From: Chlorobiota bacterium
Lineage (GTDB): Bacteria > Bacteroidota > Bacteroidia > Flavobacteriales > Flavobacteriaceae
Direction: 5' to 3'
Assembly: GCA_013153655.1 (NCBI GenBank)
Contig: JAADEB010000059.1
Coordinates: 1 to 34,396, forward strand
DNA length: 34,396 nt
The notes below the pieces were generated by a model. The model searched no databases. It was not told the origin of the DNA and saw only the letters and a list, made by a program, of their open reading frames with translations. This document shows, piece by piece, positions 1 through 8,192 of the stretch. Each line of letters begins with the position of its first letter. Position 1 is the first letter of the stretch. The position numbers were made by a program, and so were the translations under genes.

Positions 1-326
1 ACTTAGCTGGCGAAAAAACATTTTTTATGCAAAACCGGAAATTGGAAGGCCGGGTCAAATGGCATAACCGGAAATGGGACGTGATGTTTTCCATACAAAA
101 ATTATGGTTGCAATCCGGCTCGATACTTTCACATCCTGTTATTCCTTCCTTTAAAACGGTTTACAAACCTAAGGCGGCTTTTGAAATATATTTGGAAGCT
201 TTTGATTTCTTTCATTTAGACACATGGCGTATCAACCGTTTTGAAACTACGGATTTATATTACCAAATCGCCCGCGAATGGCATCAGGCCGGATATATTC
301 TTCTGGGATTCAAGTGGAGTTATTAA
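1..326 (+). CDS. C-terminal end of an outer-membrane beta-barrel protein (5' truncated by window)
   Basis: The reading frame is open from base 3 through the first ATG at 27, so the gene starts outside the window and about 107 codons are visible. The product ends in alternating aromatic/polar residues and finishes GYILLGFKWSY, closely resembling the end of the intact barrel protein at 2391-4934 (GYILAGMRWKL). A terminal aromatic residue after a last beta strand is typical of BAM-assembled outer-membrane proteins. I infer a paralogous plug/barrel protein of the TonB-receptor-like type. It is followed at 348 by remains of a GLPGLI gene, the usual neighbour of such barrels. Whether the upstream part is intact cannot be seen. 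Confidence 0.6.
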   Translation, partial: LAGEKTFFMQNRKLEGRVKWHNRKWDVMFSIQKLWLQSGSILSHPVIPSFKTVYKPKAAFEIYLEAFDFFHLDTWRINRFETTDLYYQIAREWHQAGYILLGFKWSY

Positions 327-347
327 GAAATCAGGTTATTCAGATTT

Positions 348-734
348 ATGGCAAGTCCTATAAAATATACAATCTTCTTTGCAAATATTGAGCCTCCGGA
401 AATTTACGTTCCATGGGATATATAATTAAATACTATATGAACCCCGGCGGGATTCAGCGAGTTTATCGAAACGGGTTGGAGTTTAGGGGGCGGATATACG
501 CCGGAAATTCCCTTGCCGTTCGGTCCTTCGGAATATATGGGTTTGCCGGGCATGGTGTTGGATGCCTATCATACACGCCGTCACAGGCGATTTCGTGCTA
601 CGGAAATACGTACCAATGTCCCGGTGGAAGTCGTGATGCCCGAGGAAGGCAAAATTATTTCCCGGGAAGAAGCCGGGAAGTGGTTTGCACAAAAATGGTC
701 CGGGTTTATGCAAAAGGCTTCTAAGCGGGATTGA
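348..734 (+). pseudogene. Decayed GLPGLI (Porph_ging) family gene with two in-frame stops
   Basis: Read in the frame of base 348, the sequence gives a short ATG-initiated stretch ending PPEIYVPWDI, a TAA at 423-425, a TGA at 438-440, and then an open stretch to the TGA at 732-734. That last part contains GYTPEIPLPFGPSEYMGLPG, the family signature: a WYTPEIP-like strand followed by GP..Y.GLPG. The distance from the Trp before the first stop to the EIP motif is about 32 codons, close to the 34 in the intact paralogue at 1743-2390, so the frame is preserved across the stops. The N-terminal half and signal peptide are missing. This fits a gene killed by truncation and nonsense mutations. A short expressed C-terminal protein from the TTG at 513 is possible but unlikely. 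Confidence 0.65.
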
Positions 735-760
735 GAGGAACCGGCTATATAGCTTTTTTT

Positions 761-811
761 CTAAAACTCCGGATAAAAGCTGAATCCTAAATAACGACCT
801 TTTTGTAAAAT
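761..811 (-). pseudogene. Tiny remnant of the C-terminus of a barrel protein like the 8193-11285 gene
   Basis: On the minus strand this reads ILQKGRYLGFSFYPEF followed by TAG. It is directly preceded by a TAA, so it is not an expressed gene. The end of the large protease/barrel protein at 8193 reads RKWSFGFSFYPGF. A 19-base string, CCGGATAAAAGCTGAATCC, is identical at 769-787 and 8201-8219 and sits in the same reading frame in both. I infer the last strand of a lost paralogue. A chance match of a common barrel-ending motif cannot be ruled out, given the short length. Confidence 0.4.
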
Positions 812-1293
812 TTATCATATAAGCCGCTTTATTTTTCCTTCTTAATGATTTGTCTTTGCATGAACTGTTAATAGAATTAATTTATTGTTACAGAAATTAA
901 CTATAATTTTGAAATGAGAGTTTTTGCCTGAGGATTTATGAATTAAAAGATGGTCAAATCGCATTATATTATGCATATTTCAATTAAAAAATTTATTCTT
1001 ACATGCGCTAAATCATTTAAAATATCAAAATATTTGACCATTAACAAAAATTTATCATGAAAACACTTGACTCGTATCGTTTTTTTTTTTTTTTTGTATA
1101 GAATTTCATGTTTGTACCGAAGGCGCCACGTACAAACATGAAATTCCAAGCTCGGCCGAGCATCGACATACCGCTGCAAGATGCGGAAGTATAACCTAAC
1201 TGTCCGGAAGCAGGCAGGCATCATACCGCCGGGCATGGTGGGATATAAGTGATGCGTTTTGGAAAATTTTATTAACTTTAAAAATTTAGAACG
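812..1293. other. Intergenic region without a convincing gene
   Basis: About 480 AT-rich bases. They hold a widely spaced inverted repeat (TGGTCAAAT at 951-959 and ATTTGACCA at 1032-1040), a run of 16 T (1080-1095), a long perfect hairpin (1101-1146) and a 12-bp palindrome (1150-1161). The open frame at 964-1236 on the minus strand contains a lysine run that is only the complement of the T tract and shows no protein-like character. Confidence 0.5.
1101..1146. repeat. 17-bp perfect inverted repeat (hairpin) beside a 16-T tract, with an adjacent 12-bp palindrome
   Basis: GAATTTCATGTTTGTAC at 1101-1117 is exactly complementary to 1130-1146, with a 12-base spacer that itself contains GGCGCC. It lies 6 bases after a run of 16 T (1080-1095) and is followed at 1150-1161 by the palindrome GCTCGGCCGAGC. 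For transcription leftwards the hairpin would be followed by A, and for transcription rightwards the T tract is on the wrong side, so it is not a standard intrinsic terminator in either direction. It could be a miniature element or recombination remnant. Confidence 0.7.
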
Positions 1294-1656
1294 ATGAAAA
1301 AGTTTTATTTCATTCTATTATTTTTATTTGCAGGAGTTATGATAAATATAACAAGTTGCAAAAAAGCTTCTGAAACCAAAGAAATTACCTCTTTGGAACA
1401 GGCAATAAAGGCTTTGAATGATCACAACATGATTATTATAAAACATGGGGAAGGATACCTGACTTTTGAAGTAAGAGAAAAACCGGTTGTTGATAATATA
1501 TACTTGGCAAAGGAAGAAAATGAACATAATTGTTATACAAAAGATCAAGATGAGTTCAAGGATTGTACCACTAAATTGTTGGATGCAGGATATTGCCTCA
1601 AAACTTATAAAGACGGAGATTATTATGTGGCAGATGTTATAGATTGCGATGATTAA
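1294..1656 (+). CDS. Small cysteine-containing lipoprotein, function unknown
   Basis: 120 residues. A signal peptide ends in the lipobox ITSC (Cys22), so the mature protein should be a lipid-anchored periplasmic or surface lipoprotein. The mature part has four further cysteines (NCY, DCT, YCL, DCD) in its C-terminal half, suggesting two disulfides, and a very acidic tail ending DVIDCDD. No known domain was recognised. It is flanked by its own terminator (1661-1697) and by a region with TAACTTTA at 1273-1280, one base off the Bacteroidota -7 consensus, so it is probably transcribed alone. Low GC and the good signal peptide support a real gene. Confidence 0.75.
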   Translation: MKKFYFILLFLFAGVMINITSCKKASETKEITSLEQAIKALNDHNMIIIKHGEGYLTFEVREKPVVDNIYLAKEENEHNCYTKDQDEFKDCTTKLLDAGYCLKTYKDGDYYVADVIDCDD

Positions 1657-1660
1657 AAGA

Positions 1661-1697
1661 AAAGTTGCCGGAGGCAGGTAACTTCGGCAACTTTTTT
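1661..1697 (+). terminator. Rho-independent terminator after the small lipoprotein
   Basis: AAAGTTGCCG (1661-1670) pairs perfectly with CGGCAACTTT (1685-1694) around a 14-base loop, followed by a T tract to 1697. It lies 5 bases past the stop codon. Confidence 0.85.
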
Positions 1698-1742
1698 ATA
1701 ATTTTTTTGTAATTTAGTGCATTATAAAGTACAAAGTTTATT

Positions 1743-2390
1743 ATGAGGTATTTTTTTTTCATAGGAATATGGCTTCATTTATTTACGGCTGATACGACCT
1801 GCTATTCATCGTATATTTTAAAATATCATTATGTAGACACTCGGGTGGATAAGTTGTTATTGGAATTGGCCGATAATGAAGCTTTCAACAAAGAGGCTAT
1901 GCTCAAACGTCGAGATAAGGATTTTGAATTGTTTGTCAATGATTCCTGTGTATTATTTAAGGGGGCGGACAAAGAATTTTTTCGTCATAATAAAAAAAAG
2001 ATACTTTTGAAAACTTTTATATGGTACGATCGTAAAAATGATATGAAAGAAAAAATAGTGGTCTCATATCCCTATTTTATGCCTACATGGACCATATACC
2101 CGGAAATATTAGAATGGAAGGATTATAAAGTATATAAAGCCTTGTATAAAGACAGGAAAACTGTTGCCTGGTTTTCTCCGGATATTCCCTTGGATGGCGG
2201 GCCGGAATTTTTCCATGGATTACCCGGTGCTATTGTAAAATTGGAAAAGCCCAATGGAATTGTCTATACGCTTGTTTCTATAAAAAAAGAAAAAAAACCT
2301 TTTGGCCGCCCGCAAGGCGACCGCTACATGACCCGGAAAGAATTTTCGGCTTTTTTGGAAGCTCATGGAGTTGCCGTACCCGGAAATTAA
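1743..2390 (+). CDS. GLPGLI (Porph_ging) family protein
   Basis: 215 residues with a short hydrophobic N-terminus acting as signal peptide (MRYFFFIGIWLHLFTAD). The family signature is near the C-terminus: WFSPDIPLDGGPEFFHGLPG, equivalent to the WYTPEIP...GP..F.GLPG consensus, preceded by the usual Trp-containing strand MPTWTIYPEI. The biochemical function of the family is unknown. Its members are secreted or periplasmic proteins typical of Bacteroidota and are usually encoded next to a carboxypeptidase-regulatory-domain/plug/barrel protein, exactly as here. The stop codon TAA is immediately followed by the ATG of the barrel gene at 2391, so the two are surely cotranscribed and probably translationally coupled. 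Confidence 0.8.
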   Translation: MRYFFFIGIWLHLFTADTTCYSSYILKYHYVDTRVDKLLLELADNEAFNKEAMLKRRDKDFELFVNDSCVLFKGADKEFFRHNKKKILLKTFIWYDRKNDMKEKIVVSYPYFMPTWTIYPEILEWKDYKVYKALYKDRKTVAWFSPDIPLDGGPEFFHGLPGAIVKLEKPNGIVYTLVSIKKEKKPFGRPQGDRYMTRKEFSAFLEAHGVAVPGN

Positions 2391-4934
2391 ATGGAAATGA
2401 AGCGATGGGGTCTATGGTGTGTTATGACATGTGTATATGGATTTTCGTATGCGCAAATTTCATTAAGCGGACAAGTATCAAATTCCTCTGGTCAGTCTTT
2501 GCCCCAAGTACAAGTAGTGGTATTTGATACTTTGATGCGTATTCATCATTATACAGGCACCGATAGTGCAGGAGTGTTTTATCTTACATTGCCTCCCGGT
2601 CATTATTATGTTTCCTTTCGTAAAATGGACTATCAATCCATGGATACTTTGGTGTATTTGAGGCAATCATCAAATTGGCAAATCATTTTGGGACACGATA
2701 AGTATAATGTAGAACAATTGCAGCAAATAGTTTTTGAAATACCGGATCATGCCACACGTCGATTAACCGATACTATATATTTCAAAACGGACAGCATACG
2801 GGACGGAACGGAAAAAAACATGGGCGAGTTATTGGATAAATTACCCGGATTGGAAGTTAGAAATGGCCGCTTGTATGCCTATGGAAATCCGGTTACGGAG
2901 TTGTTGATCGAAGGAAAGAATGTTTTTGGTAGAAATCAGAAAATTCCTTTGAGCGAATTACCTGCCGAAATGATAAAATCCGTAGAATATTATGAAAATT
3001 ACAATGATCCGTTGAATCCGGCTTCGGAAGGTTTTTTTTCGGGTAAATCGGCAGTAAATGTATTGTTGAAAAAAAATTATATCAATCGTTGGACCGGACG
3101 CTTGGAAGCCGGCTTGGGATATCCATCCAAAAGAGCTACGCAAAATCACCTGTTTCGGTTTGGGAGTGGCGCTAATCTTTTTTTGATGTTGCATTACAAC
3201 AATATTCAGAAGCAAGTTTTGGATATACAGGATTTATATACGCTTACGGGTACTTTGCCTCTTTCGGCCACTGATTGGATTACCCAAAATGAAAAAGGTA
3301 CAACGGAAAGCATGCGTTTGTTGCCTGCTATACATTATTTTTATGAAAATCCCGGAAAATACCGTTTCAAATCTTATGGCATTTATTACGGCTTGTCTGA
3401 TATAACTCGGAGGACCAAATACAGATATTATTACACGGATACTGTGCCATTGATTTGGAAAGCGGATCATTTACGTAGGGGAGGTTCCGCATTGGGCGGT
3501 TGGCAATATACTTTCAAAACACATCGAAATGCTACCTGGCTATGGGAGGGATATTTAATGAAAAGTATTTATCATCAAAAAGGAAATGAATTTTGGAATA
3601 ATAAACCATGGAATACTGACGGGCAATTACATAATGTTTCAGGCCGTATAGAGACCCGTTACAGTTTGCGGAAAGGTAAATGGTTATGGGAATGGAAAGG
3701 ATTATGGGAAGGAGGAACGGATAATCATAATGTTTTGTTTGATAATGCCGATAATCGTCTGCTATCCTTATCAGCCATCCAAAAAAATATTTGGGAAGGA
3801 GGTCTTAGTGTCAAACGCCGTATGAGTTTGCGTTTATTTCTGTTTGGTAAAACCCGTTTCCGTATCGAGGATAAAAGGAATTCGTATTCTTGTGCAGGGA
3901 TTTATGACATGGATAATGAATATATTAATAAAAAGCGAATTTGGAGTACGCAAATGGGAGGTTTATATTTTCGGGGCAGGTGGATTTTGGATGCTTCCCT
4001 GACCACATGGTATGTAAGCATGAATGACAATTTCCGGATGAAGAGGGATTACTTTATGGGATTACCTTCTTTACGACTGACCTATCGGACGTCTGTTTGG
4101 CATTTATTGTACCAATGGTCACATGAAGCATCGATTGCCGGAGATACTTATTTTGTTCCTTTCGGCATAATGAATAATCCTTATGAGCTATTTACCGGAA
4201 ATTCGAGTTTGGAAAATGTTTCAAAAAAAAATTATCACCGGTTGCGTATGGCCTATTTGAAACCTTCTTCATTATGGGATGAATTGACATGGGAAATGAA
4301 ATATGCCGATACGTATTTACCTGCTATGTGGGCCGTTACCGGAGACACTACAATGATGAGATATAAAGCAGTGGGGGGCGGATGGCAATCGAGTGATGAA
4401 ATAATGTTTCGTTGGCGAAAAAAAATCAAACGATGGCAAGGGGATTACCGGTTTATTTATACGAATAATCATACACGCCAAATTTCAGGGGATACATCCG
4501 AATTAAAATATATTCAGGGATTAGGATATGCAAGACGTCATCGATTAAAAATTTCGTATCTGCATGACAAATTCAAGTCTATTGTCAGCTTCCACTATGG
4601 CGTTTTAAATTACAAAACAAATATGTTTTCTGGAAAGTATTATCGTTACGGTTGGAAATGGAAATTGATTTATATGGGGAATACTTGGGGTATGGAAGTG
4701 TTGTGGGACCATAAATATTTACAATATTCATCCATGATATATATGATCAATATTCCTTCCATGAGTGTCTATTATCGTCTTAATGATAAATGGTTTTTTG
4801 TGCAATGGCAAAATATGCTTCATTTCTATCCCGGAATGGAAATGAGCACACAATACTTTGATTCTTATTATGAAGTAGAAACCTTTCCGGTTTTTAAGGG
4901 GTATATATTGGCAGGTATGCGTTGGAAGTTATAA
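2391..4934 (+). CDS. Outer-membrane protein with carboxypeptidase-regulatory-like and plug domains (TonB-receptor-like)
   Basis: 847 residues. A signal peptide ends near residue 22 (YGFSYAQ). Residues 23-105 look like the carboxypeptidase-D regulatory-like beta-sandwich (SLSGQVSNSSGQSLPQVQV onward) found at the start of SusC-like proteins. Residues about 130-230 are plug-like (MGELLDKLPGLEVRNGRLYAYG shortened; then LLIEGKNVFG and EMIKSVEYYENY). The rest is rich in Trp/Tyr and alternating strands, ending GYILAGMRWKL as a terminal barrel strand. Domain order matches the outer-membrane-beta-barrel relatives of TonB receptors, which often lack a clear TonB box. The start at 2391 abuts the GLPGLI stop; the Met at 2397 is an alternative. 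Substrate is unknown. Probably acts together with the GLPGLI protein and the secreted protein at 4951. Confidence 0.8.
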   Translation: MEMKRWGLWCVMTCVYGFSYAQISLSGQVSNSSGQSLPQVQVVVFDTLMRIHHYTGTDSAGVFYLTLPPGHYYVSFRKMDYQSMDTLVYLRQSSNWQIILGHDKYNVEQLQQIVFEIPDHATRRLTDTIYFKTDSIRDGTEKNMGELLDKLPGLEVRNGRLYAYGNPVTELLIEGKNVFGRNQKIPLSELPAEMIKSVEYYENYNDPLNPASEGFFSGKSAVNVLLKKNYINRWTGRLEAGLGYPSKRATQNHLFRFGSGANLFLMLHYNNIQKQVLDIQDLYTLTGTLPLSATDWITQNEKGTTESMRLLPAIHYFYENPGKYRFKSYGIYYGLSDITRRTKYRYYYTDTVPLIWKADHLRRGGSALGGWQYTFKTHRNATWLWEGYLMKSIYHQKGNEFWNNKPWNTDGQLHNVSGRIETRYSLRKGKWLWEWKGLWEGGTDNHNVLFDNADNRLLSLSAIQKNIWEGGLSVKRRMSLRLFLFGKTRFRIEDKRNSYSCAGIYDMDNEYINKKRIWSTQMGGLYFRGRWILDASLTTWYVSMNDNFRMKRDYFMGLPSLRLTYRTSVWHLLYQWSHEASIAGDTYFVPFGIMNNPYELFTGNSSLENVSKKNYHRLRMAYLKPSSLWDELTWEMKYADTYLPAMWAVTGDTTMMRYKAVGGGWQSSDEIMFRWRKKIKRWQGDYRFIYTNNHTRQISGDTSELKYIQGLGYARRHRLKISYLHDKFKSIVSFHYGVLNYKTNMFSGKYYRYGWKWKLIYMGNTWGMEVLWDHKYLQYSSMIYMINIPSMSVYYRLNDKWFFVQWQNMLHFYPGMEMSTQYFDSYYEVETFPVFKGYILAGMRWKL

Positions 4935-4950
4935 TTAAAAATTCATTCAG

Positions 4951-5697
4951 GTGATGAGATACTTTTACATATTTTTTTTCCTTTGGCTAATCCGGCCGGC
5001 ATTGGCACAACAAGCAGACGTTGCACCAAAGAATGATTCCCTTATATTATACCGTTTGGATACCATCAGGTTGGATCAAACCATACGGAAAAGAAATCTA
5101 AACCGCTTGTTTCGCAGGCCGGTTTTTAATCTGTATCCGGGAGATATAATAATTATTGAATATCCTAAAAAAGAACGGCCGTACAAACAAGAAGTGCTTA
5201 TCAAATACGAAAACAGGGTACCCAATACGAATATGGATTATTTAATAGCCATTTACATGACCAACAGGATGATTACAAAAGATTATAAAATACTTACAGA
5301 TTCAATTTTTACCCATGGAATTTTACTGTTTAATAGAGGGACCGTCAATTTGGAAAAAAATGTTTTTAAATATACAGACCATGCTTCACTTTTGGGTTGG
5401 AGTTCGGATAAGAATGTACATATTGTACACTATATAAGTAATTTTGATGGTTCGTTAGACAAAATTCCTTCCGATAGTTTAAGGAATTTGATAAAGCAAT
5501 ATCCTGCCATTCATACCGTATATCCGTTTCAAAGTTTATTGTTTTTTAAAACGGTAAAGAAGAAAAAATCTACGCCATATAAAATATATGTGATGCGTCC
5601 CGGCTATCTGATGCCACGCCCTATCGAAGAAGTCATAAGAGAACGCTATCCATGGGTAAAAAAAGACTATACGATCAAGTTATTTTTAATTCAGTAA
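4951..5697 (+). CDS. Secreted protein of unknown function, third gene of the GLPGLI/barrel operon
   Basis: 248 residues with a signal peptide ending ALAQQ (about residue 20). The mature part is rich in charged residues and Tyr, with no recognised domain. The C-terminal section (GYLMPRPIEEVIRERYPWVK) is basic and ends in hydrophobic LFLIQ. It starts 16 bases after the barrel stop codon, on the same strand, so it is very likely in the same operon as 1743 and 2391. It is not a GLPGLI protein: the signature is absent. A periplasmic partner of the barrel is a guess from position only. No terminator is obvious downstream. Confidence 0.65.
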   Translation: MMRYFYIFFFLWLIRPALAQQADVAPKNDSLILYRLDTIRLDQTIRKRNLNRLFRRPVFNLYPGDIIIIEYPKKERPYKQEVLIKYENRVPNTNMDYLIAIYMTNRMITKDYKILTDSIFTHGILLFNRGTVNLEKNVFKYTDHASLLGWSSDKNVHIVHYISNFDGSLDKIPSDSLRNLIKQYPAIHTVYPFQSLLFFKTVKKKKSTPYKIYVMRPGYLMPRPIEEVIRERYPWVKKDYTIKLFLIQ

Positions 5698-5855
5698 AAA
5701 AAAAAAGCAAAAACATGCTTCCACTCGCCTTTTCCCGGGATGAGAAAATCCGGCAAAAAACGAATATTCTGCTGAAATTGAAGACAAGCACTTTTATAGT
5801 TTCTATGAGATTTTATTATTGCGTATTCATTAAGTTCCTAATTTGAAATTTTTAT

Positions 5856-5863
5856 TAAATTTG
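5856..5863 (+). promoter_or_regulatory. Candidate -7 box (TAAATTTG) for the LRR gene
   Basis: Matches the Bacteroidota primary sigma -7 consensus TAnnTTTG and lies 57 bases before the ATG at 5921. No good -33 TTTG at the usual 17-20 base spacing is visible. Confidence 0.4.
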
Positions 5864-5920
5864 AAAATAATAATAATTTAACATAACATTGGAATCTTAC
5901 AAAACGAACCATTAAACATT

Positions 5921-7615
5921 ATGCCACGCCCTACCGTTTACCTGCTGTTCTTGTTGTTTCCCCTGTTGGTGCGGGGGCAATATACCGCCATTCCCGATTC
6001 CGTTTTCGAGCAAAAACTCATTGATTTGGGCATTGACAGCGACGGCACGGTAAACGGACGGGTGCTTACTTCGGATGTGGCAAGAGTGCGCACACTTCAA
6101 TTAATTAGGGGAACCGGAGGTTACATCCATGATCTGACCGGAATAGAAGATTTTATCAATCTGGATACATTGATTTGCAACGATCATATTATCAGGCAAA
6201 TGGATTTGTCGCATAACACTTCCTTGAAATATTTGGATGTTTATCAAACGGGGCTTCACTCCTTGGACGTGAGTGCTTTAACGCAATTGGAATACTTGAA
6301 GTGCAGCAATGAAATGCATACCGATTATGTGTTCGACGGATTTAACCGGATCGATACCTTGGATTTGAGCAGAAACAGCCGGTTAAAAACGTTAATTACC
6401 AACGCTAATGGTTTGCATCATATCATCTTTCCCGGCAATCCGCGGCTTGAATATTTGGAAGCCGGCGCCAACCGTTTGGAACATATTGATTTTTCCGGGC
6501 AAAAACAACTGCGGAAATTAATTTTACTTACAAGCTATATGGGGGACACTTTGGATATTTCCGGCCTGTCGTCCTTGGAATATCTGGATGTGAATAAATG
6601 TGATTTGCGGCACATACGTTTCCCCGACACACAAACACTACGTTACTTGTTTCTCGGTTATTTTTATATGGGTTGGGAAAGGACGGAAGAATTCGACGGT
6701 GATAACCGTTTGCCCGATTTGGATTTAAGCAGATTTACGGAGTTGCGTGTGCTGGCGGCCCGTCAGATTGGACTCCGGTCCATTGATTTATCCTCCAATC
6801 CGGAATTGGAAATACTGAATGTTTCCAAAAATCCGCTTCATTCGTTGGATGTTTCCCGTAATATACATTTAAAGGATTTACATGCCGTATATAGCGGGTT
6901 GCATTCCTTGGATGTATCCCACAATCCGGAATTGGAAATATTAAGCATAAGAAATTTTGTTATTCCGGTGGAAAATCAGCAAATGCTTTATGAAAATCAT
7001 GTGGAAAACATAGATTTATCCCATAATTCACAGCTACAAACATTTCTTGCCGAGAACGTGGGTTTACAATCTTTGGATTTTTCTAATAATCCCGATATTG
7101 AAGAAGTGAGTATTTCCGAAAATCCCATACATTTTTTGGATTTAAGCGAAAATCCGCAAATGTATGCTTTATTCGCTATCCAAACGGAATTGGAATATCT
7201 CAACCTGAAAAACGGCCACAACCGCCGCTTGGAATACATGTATGCCACCCGCAATCCGTATCTTGAATGTATTCAAGTGGACGATACCGCCTATGCGTAC
7301 ACCCGGCCCCATTGGTACAAAGACAGTACGGCCGTATATGCAACGGAATGCAGCCGTCCCGGGGAAGAACCCGGCAATGACGTTGAAGATTTTGTCCTGT
7401 ATCCCGTGCCTGCCCATGACAGAATTTATTGGAAATTGCCGCCGGGCAAGGCGCTGCGCCGCCTTTCGGTGTATGATATGAGCGGCAAACATGTAGGTGA
7501 CGGCATGTCCGGAGCAGATTCATATTTTATCGGTGAATTGAGCAGTGGAATTTATCTGGTAACGATCATTTTTGCGGATGGAGAAAAAAAGATTAAGACG
7601 TTTGTTAAATACTAA
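5921..7615 (+). CDS. Leucine-rich-repeat surface protein with T9SS C-terminal sorting domain
   Basis: 564 residues. Signal peptide to about residue 19 (LLFPLLVRG), then an N-terminal cap of the kind seen in Bacteroidota LRR proteins (AIPDSVFEQKLIDLGID). From about residue 70 to 460 there are repeated units of the pattern L.SLDVS.N..LE.L, with spaced DLS/DVS and NP motifs. The last 75 residues form a type A sorting domain: FVLYPVPAHDRIYWKL, RRLSVYDMSGKHV, LSSGIYLVTI and a basic end KTFVKY. This should be exported to the periplasm by Sec and then secreted or surface-anchored by the type IX system. LRR proteins of this type usually bind other proteins or surfaces; the ligand is unknown. Confidence 0.88.
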   Translation: MPRPTVYLLFLLFPLLVRGQYTAIPDSVFEQKLIDLGIDSDGTVNGRVLTSDVARVRTLQLIRGTGGYIHDLTGIEDFINLDTLICNDHIIRQMDLSHNTSLKYLDVYQTGLHSLDVSALTQLEYLKCSNEMHTDYVFDGFNRIDTLDLSRNSRLKTLITNANGLHHIIFPGNPRLEYLEAGANRLEHIDFSGQKQLRKLILLTSYMGDTLDISGLSSLEYLDVNKCDLRHIRFPDTQTLRYLFLGYFYMGWERTEEFDGDNRLPDLDLSRFTELRVLAARQIGLRSIDLSSNPELEILNVSKNPLHSLDVSRNIHLKDLHAVYSGLHSLDVSHNPELEILSIRNFVIPVENQQMLYENHVENIDLSHNSQLQTFLAENVGLQSLDFSNNPDIEEVSISENPIHFLDLSENPQMYALFAIQTELEYLNLKNGHNRRLEYMYATRNPYLECIQVDDTAYAYTRPHWYKDSTAVYATECSRPGEEPGNDVEDFVLYPVPAHDRIYWKLPPGKALRRLSVYDMSGKHVGDGMSGADSYFIGELSSGIYLVTIIFADGEKKIKTFVKY

Positions 7616-7652
7616 ACAACTAATGGGAATTTTACTTGAAAATGATAAATCA

Positions 7653-8180
7653 ATGAAACAATTCATTCCTAAAACAGTTCTTTTTCTTTTGCCATTCTTG
7701 TCGGTTTTTATGTCATGCCACAGGACGGAACCCGTTGTTTCCCGGTGCGACACCACGGACTTGGGGTTGGATACTACTTTTCAATATTCCACATGGGATT
7801 TTAATGATTCCGGAGATGTTATAGGGGTAGATAAGTGGAAATGGGGGGTTAAAGGAGATACATTGATAATATGCGGAAATGAGGGGTTTGCATACGGTGA
7901 AGATTCCTATCAATATGGATTTTATTTCGTCCCCCATGACGCATGTATTGATTATGTTAAAACAAGTTTGGATTACATGTCGGATGAAATAATTATTGAT
8001 GCCAATACGGGAGAGGTCATCTCCGGTATTGATTACGAGGAATACACCGAAGGTCCTTTCCGGATACAGGAATATGAACCCGGTGTTCGTCTGGTGGCGC
8101 AAGTGGGTCCGCATCGTTTCTGGGTGGAATTTGAACGGGAAAATTGGTTTGACGCTTCGCACTGCGGGGCGCCGGAGTAG
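7653..8180 (+). CDS. Lipoprotein of unknown function
   Basis: 175 residues starting at MKQFIPKTVLF. This start puts a signal peptide with lipobox FMSC (Cys about residue 20) at the N-terminus. The longer frame from 7572 overlaps the LRR gene and has no signal, so I prefer 7653. The mature protein is acidic, with a motif-poor beta-rich sequence (DTLIICGNEGF, YQYGFYFVP) and two Cys that could bond. No domain was recognised. It begins 37 bases after the LRR gene and is probably cotranscribed with it. It ends 12 bases from the convergent gene at 8193. Confidence 0.65.
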   Translation: MKQFIPKTVLFLLPFLSVFMSCHRTEPVVSRCDTTDLGLDTTFQYSTWDFNDSGDVIGVDKWKWGVKGDTLIICGNEGFAYGEDSYQYGFYFVPHDACIDYVKTSLDYMSDEIIIDANTGEVISGIDYEEYTEGPFRIQEYEPGVRLVAQVGPHRFWVEFERENWFDASHCGAPE

Positions 8181-8192
8181 GGTCTTGGTTCC

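Noticed and set aside
1101..1146. Intrinsic terminator
   Set aside because: The T tract lies upstream of the stem for plus-strand transcription, and for minus-strand transcription there is no gene to terminate.
964..1236. 90-codon minus-strand frame with a lysine run
   Set aside because: The KKKKK stretch is the complement of the T tract, and the frame crosses the hairpin.
5652..5846. 64-codon plus-strand frame after the secreted protein
   Set aside because: It overlaps the end of the gene at 4951 and has no start signal or features.
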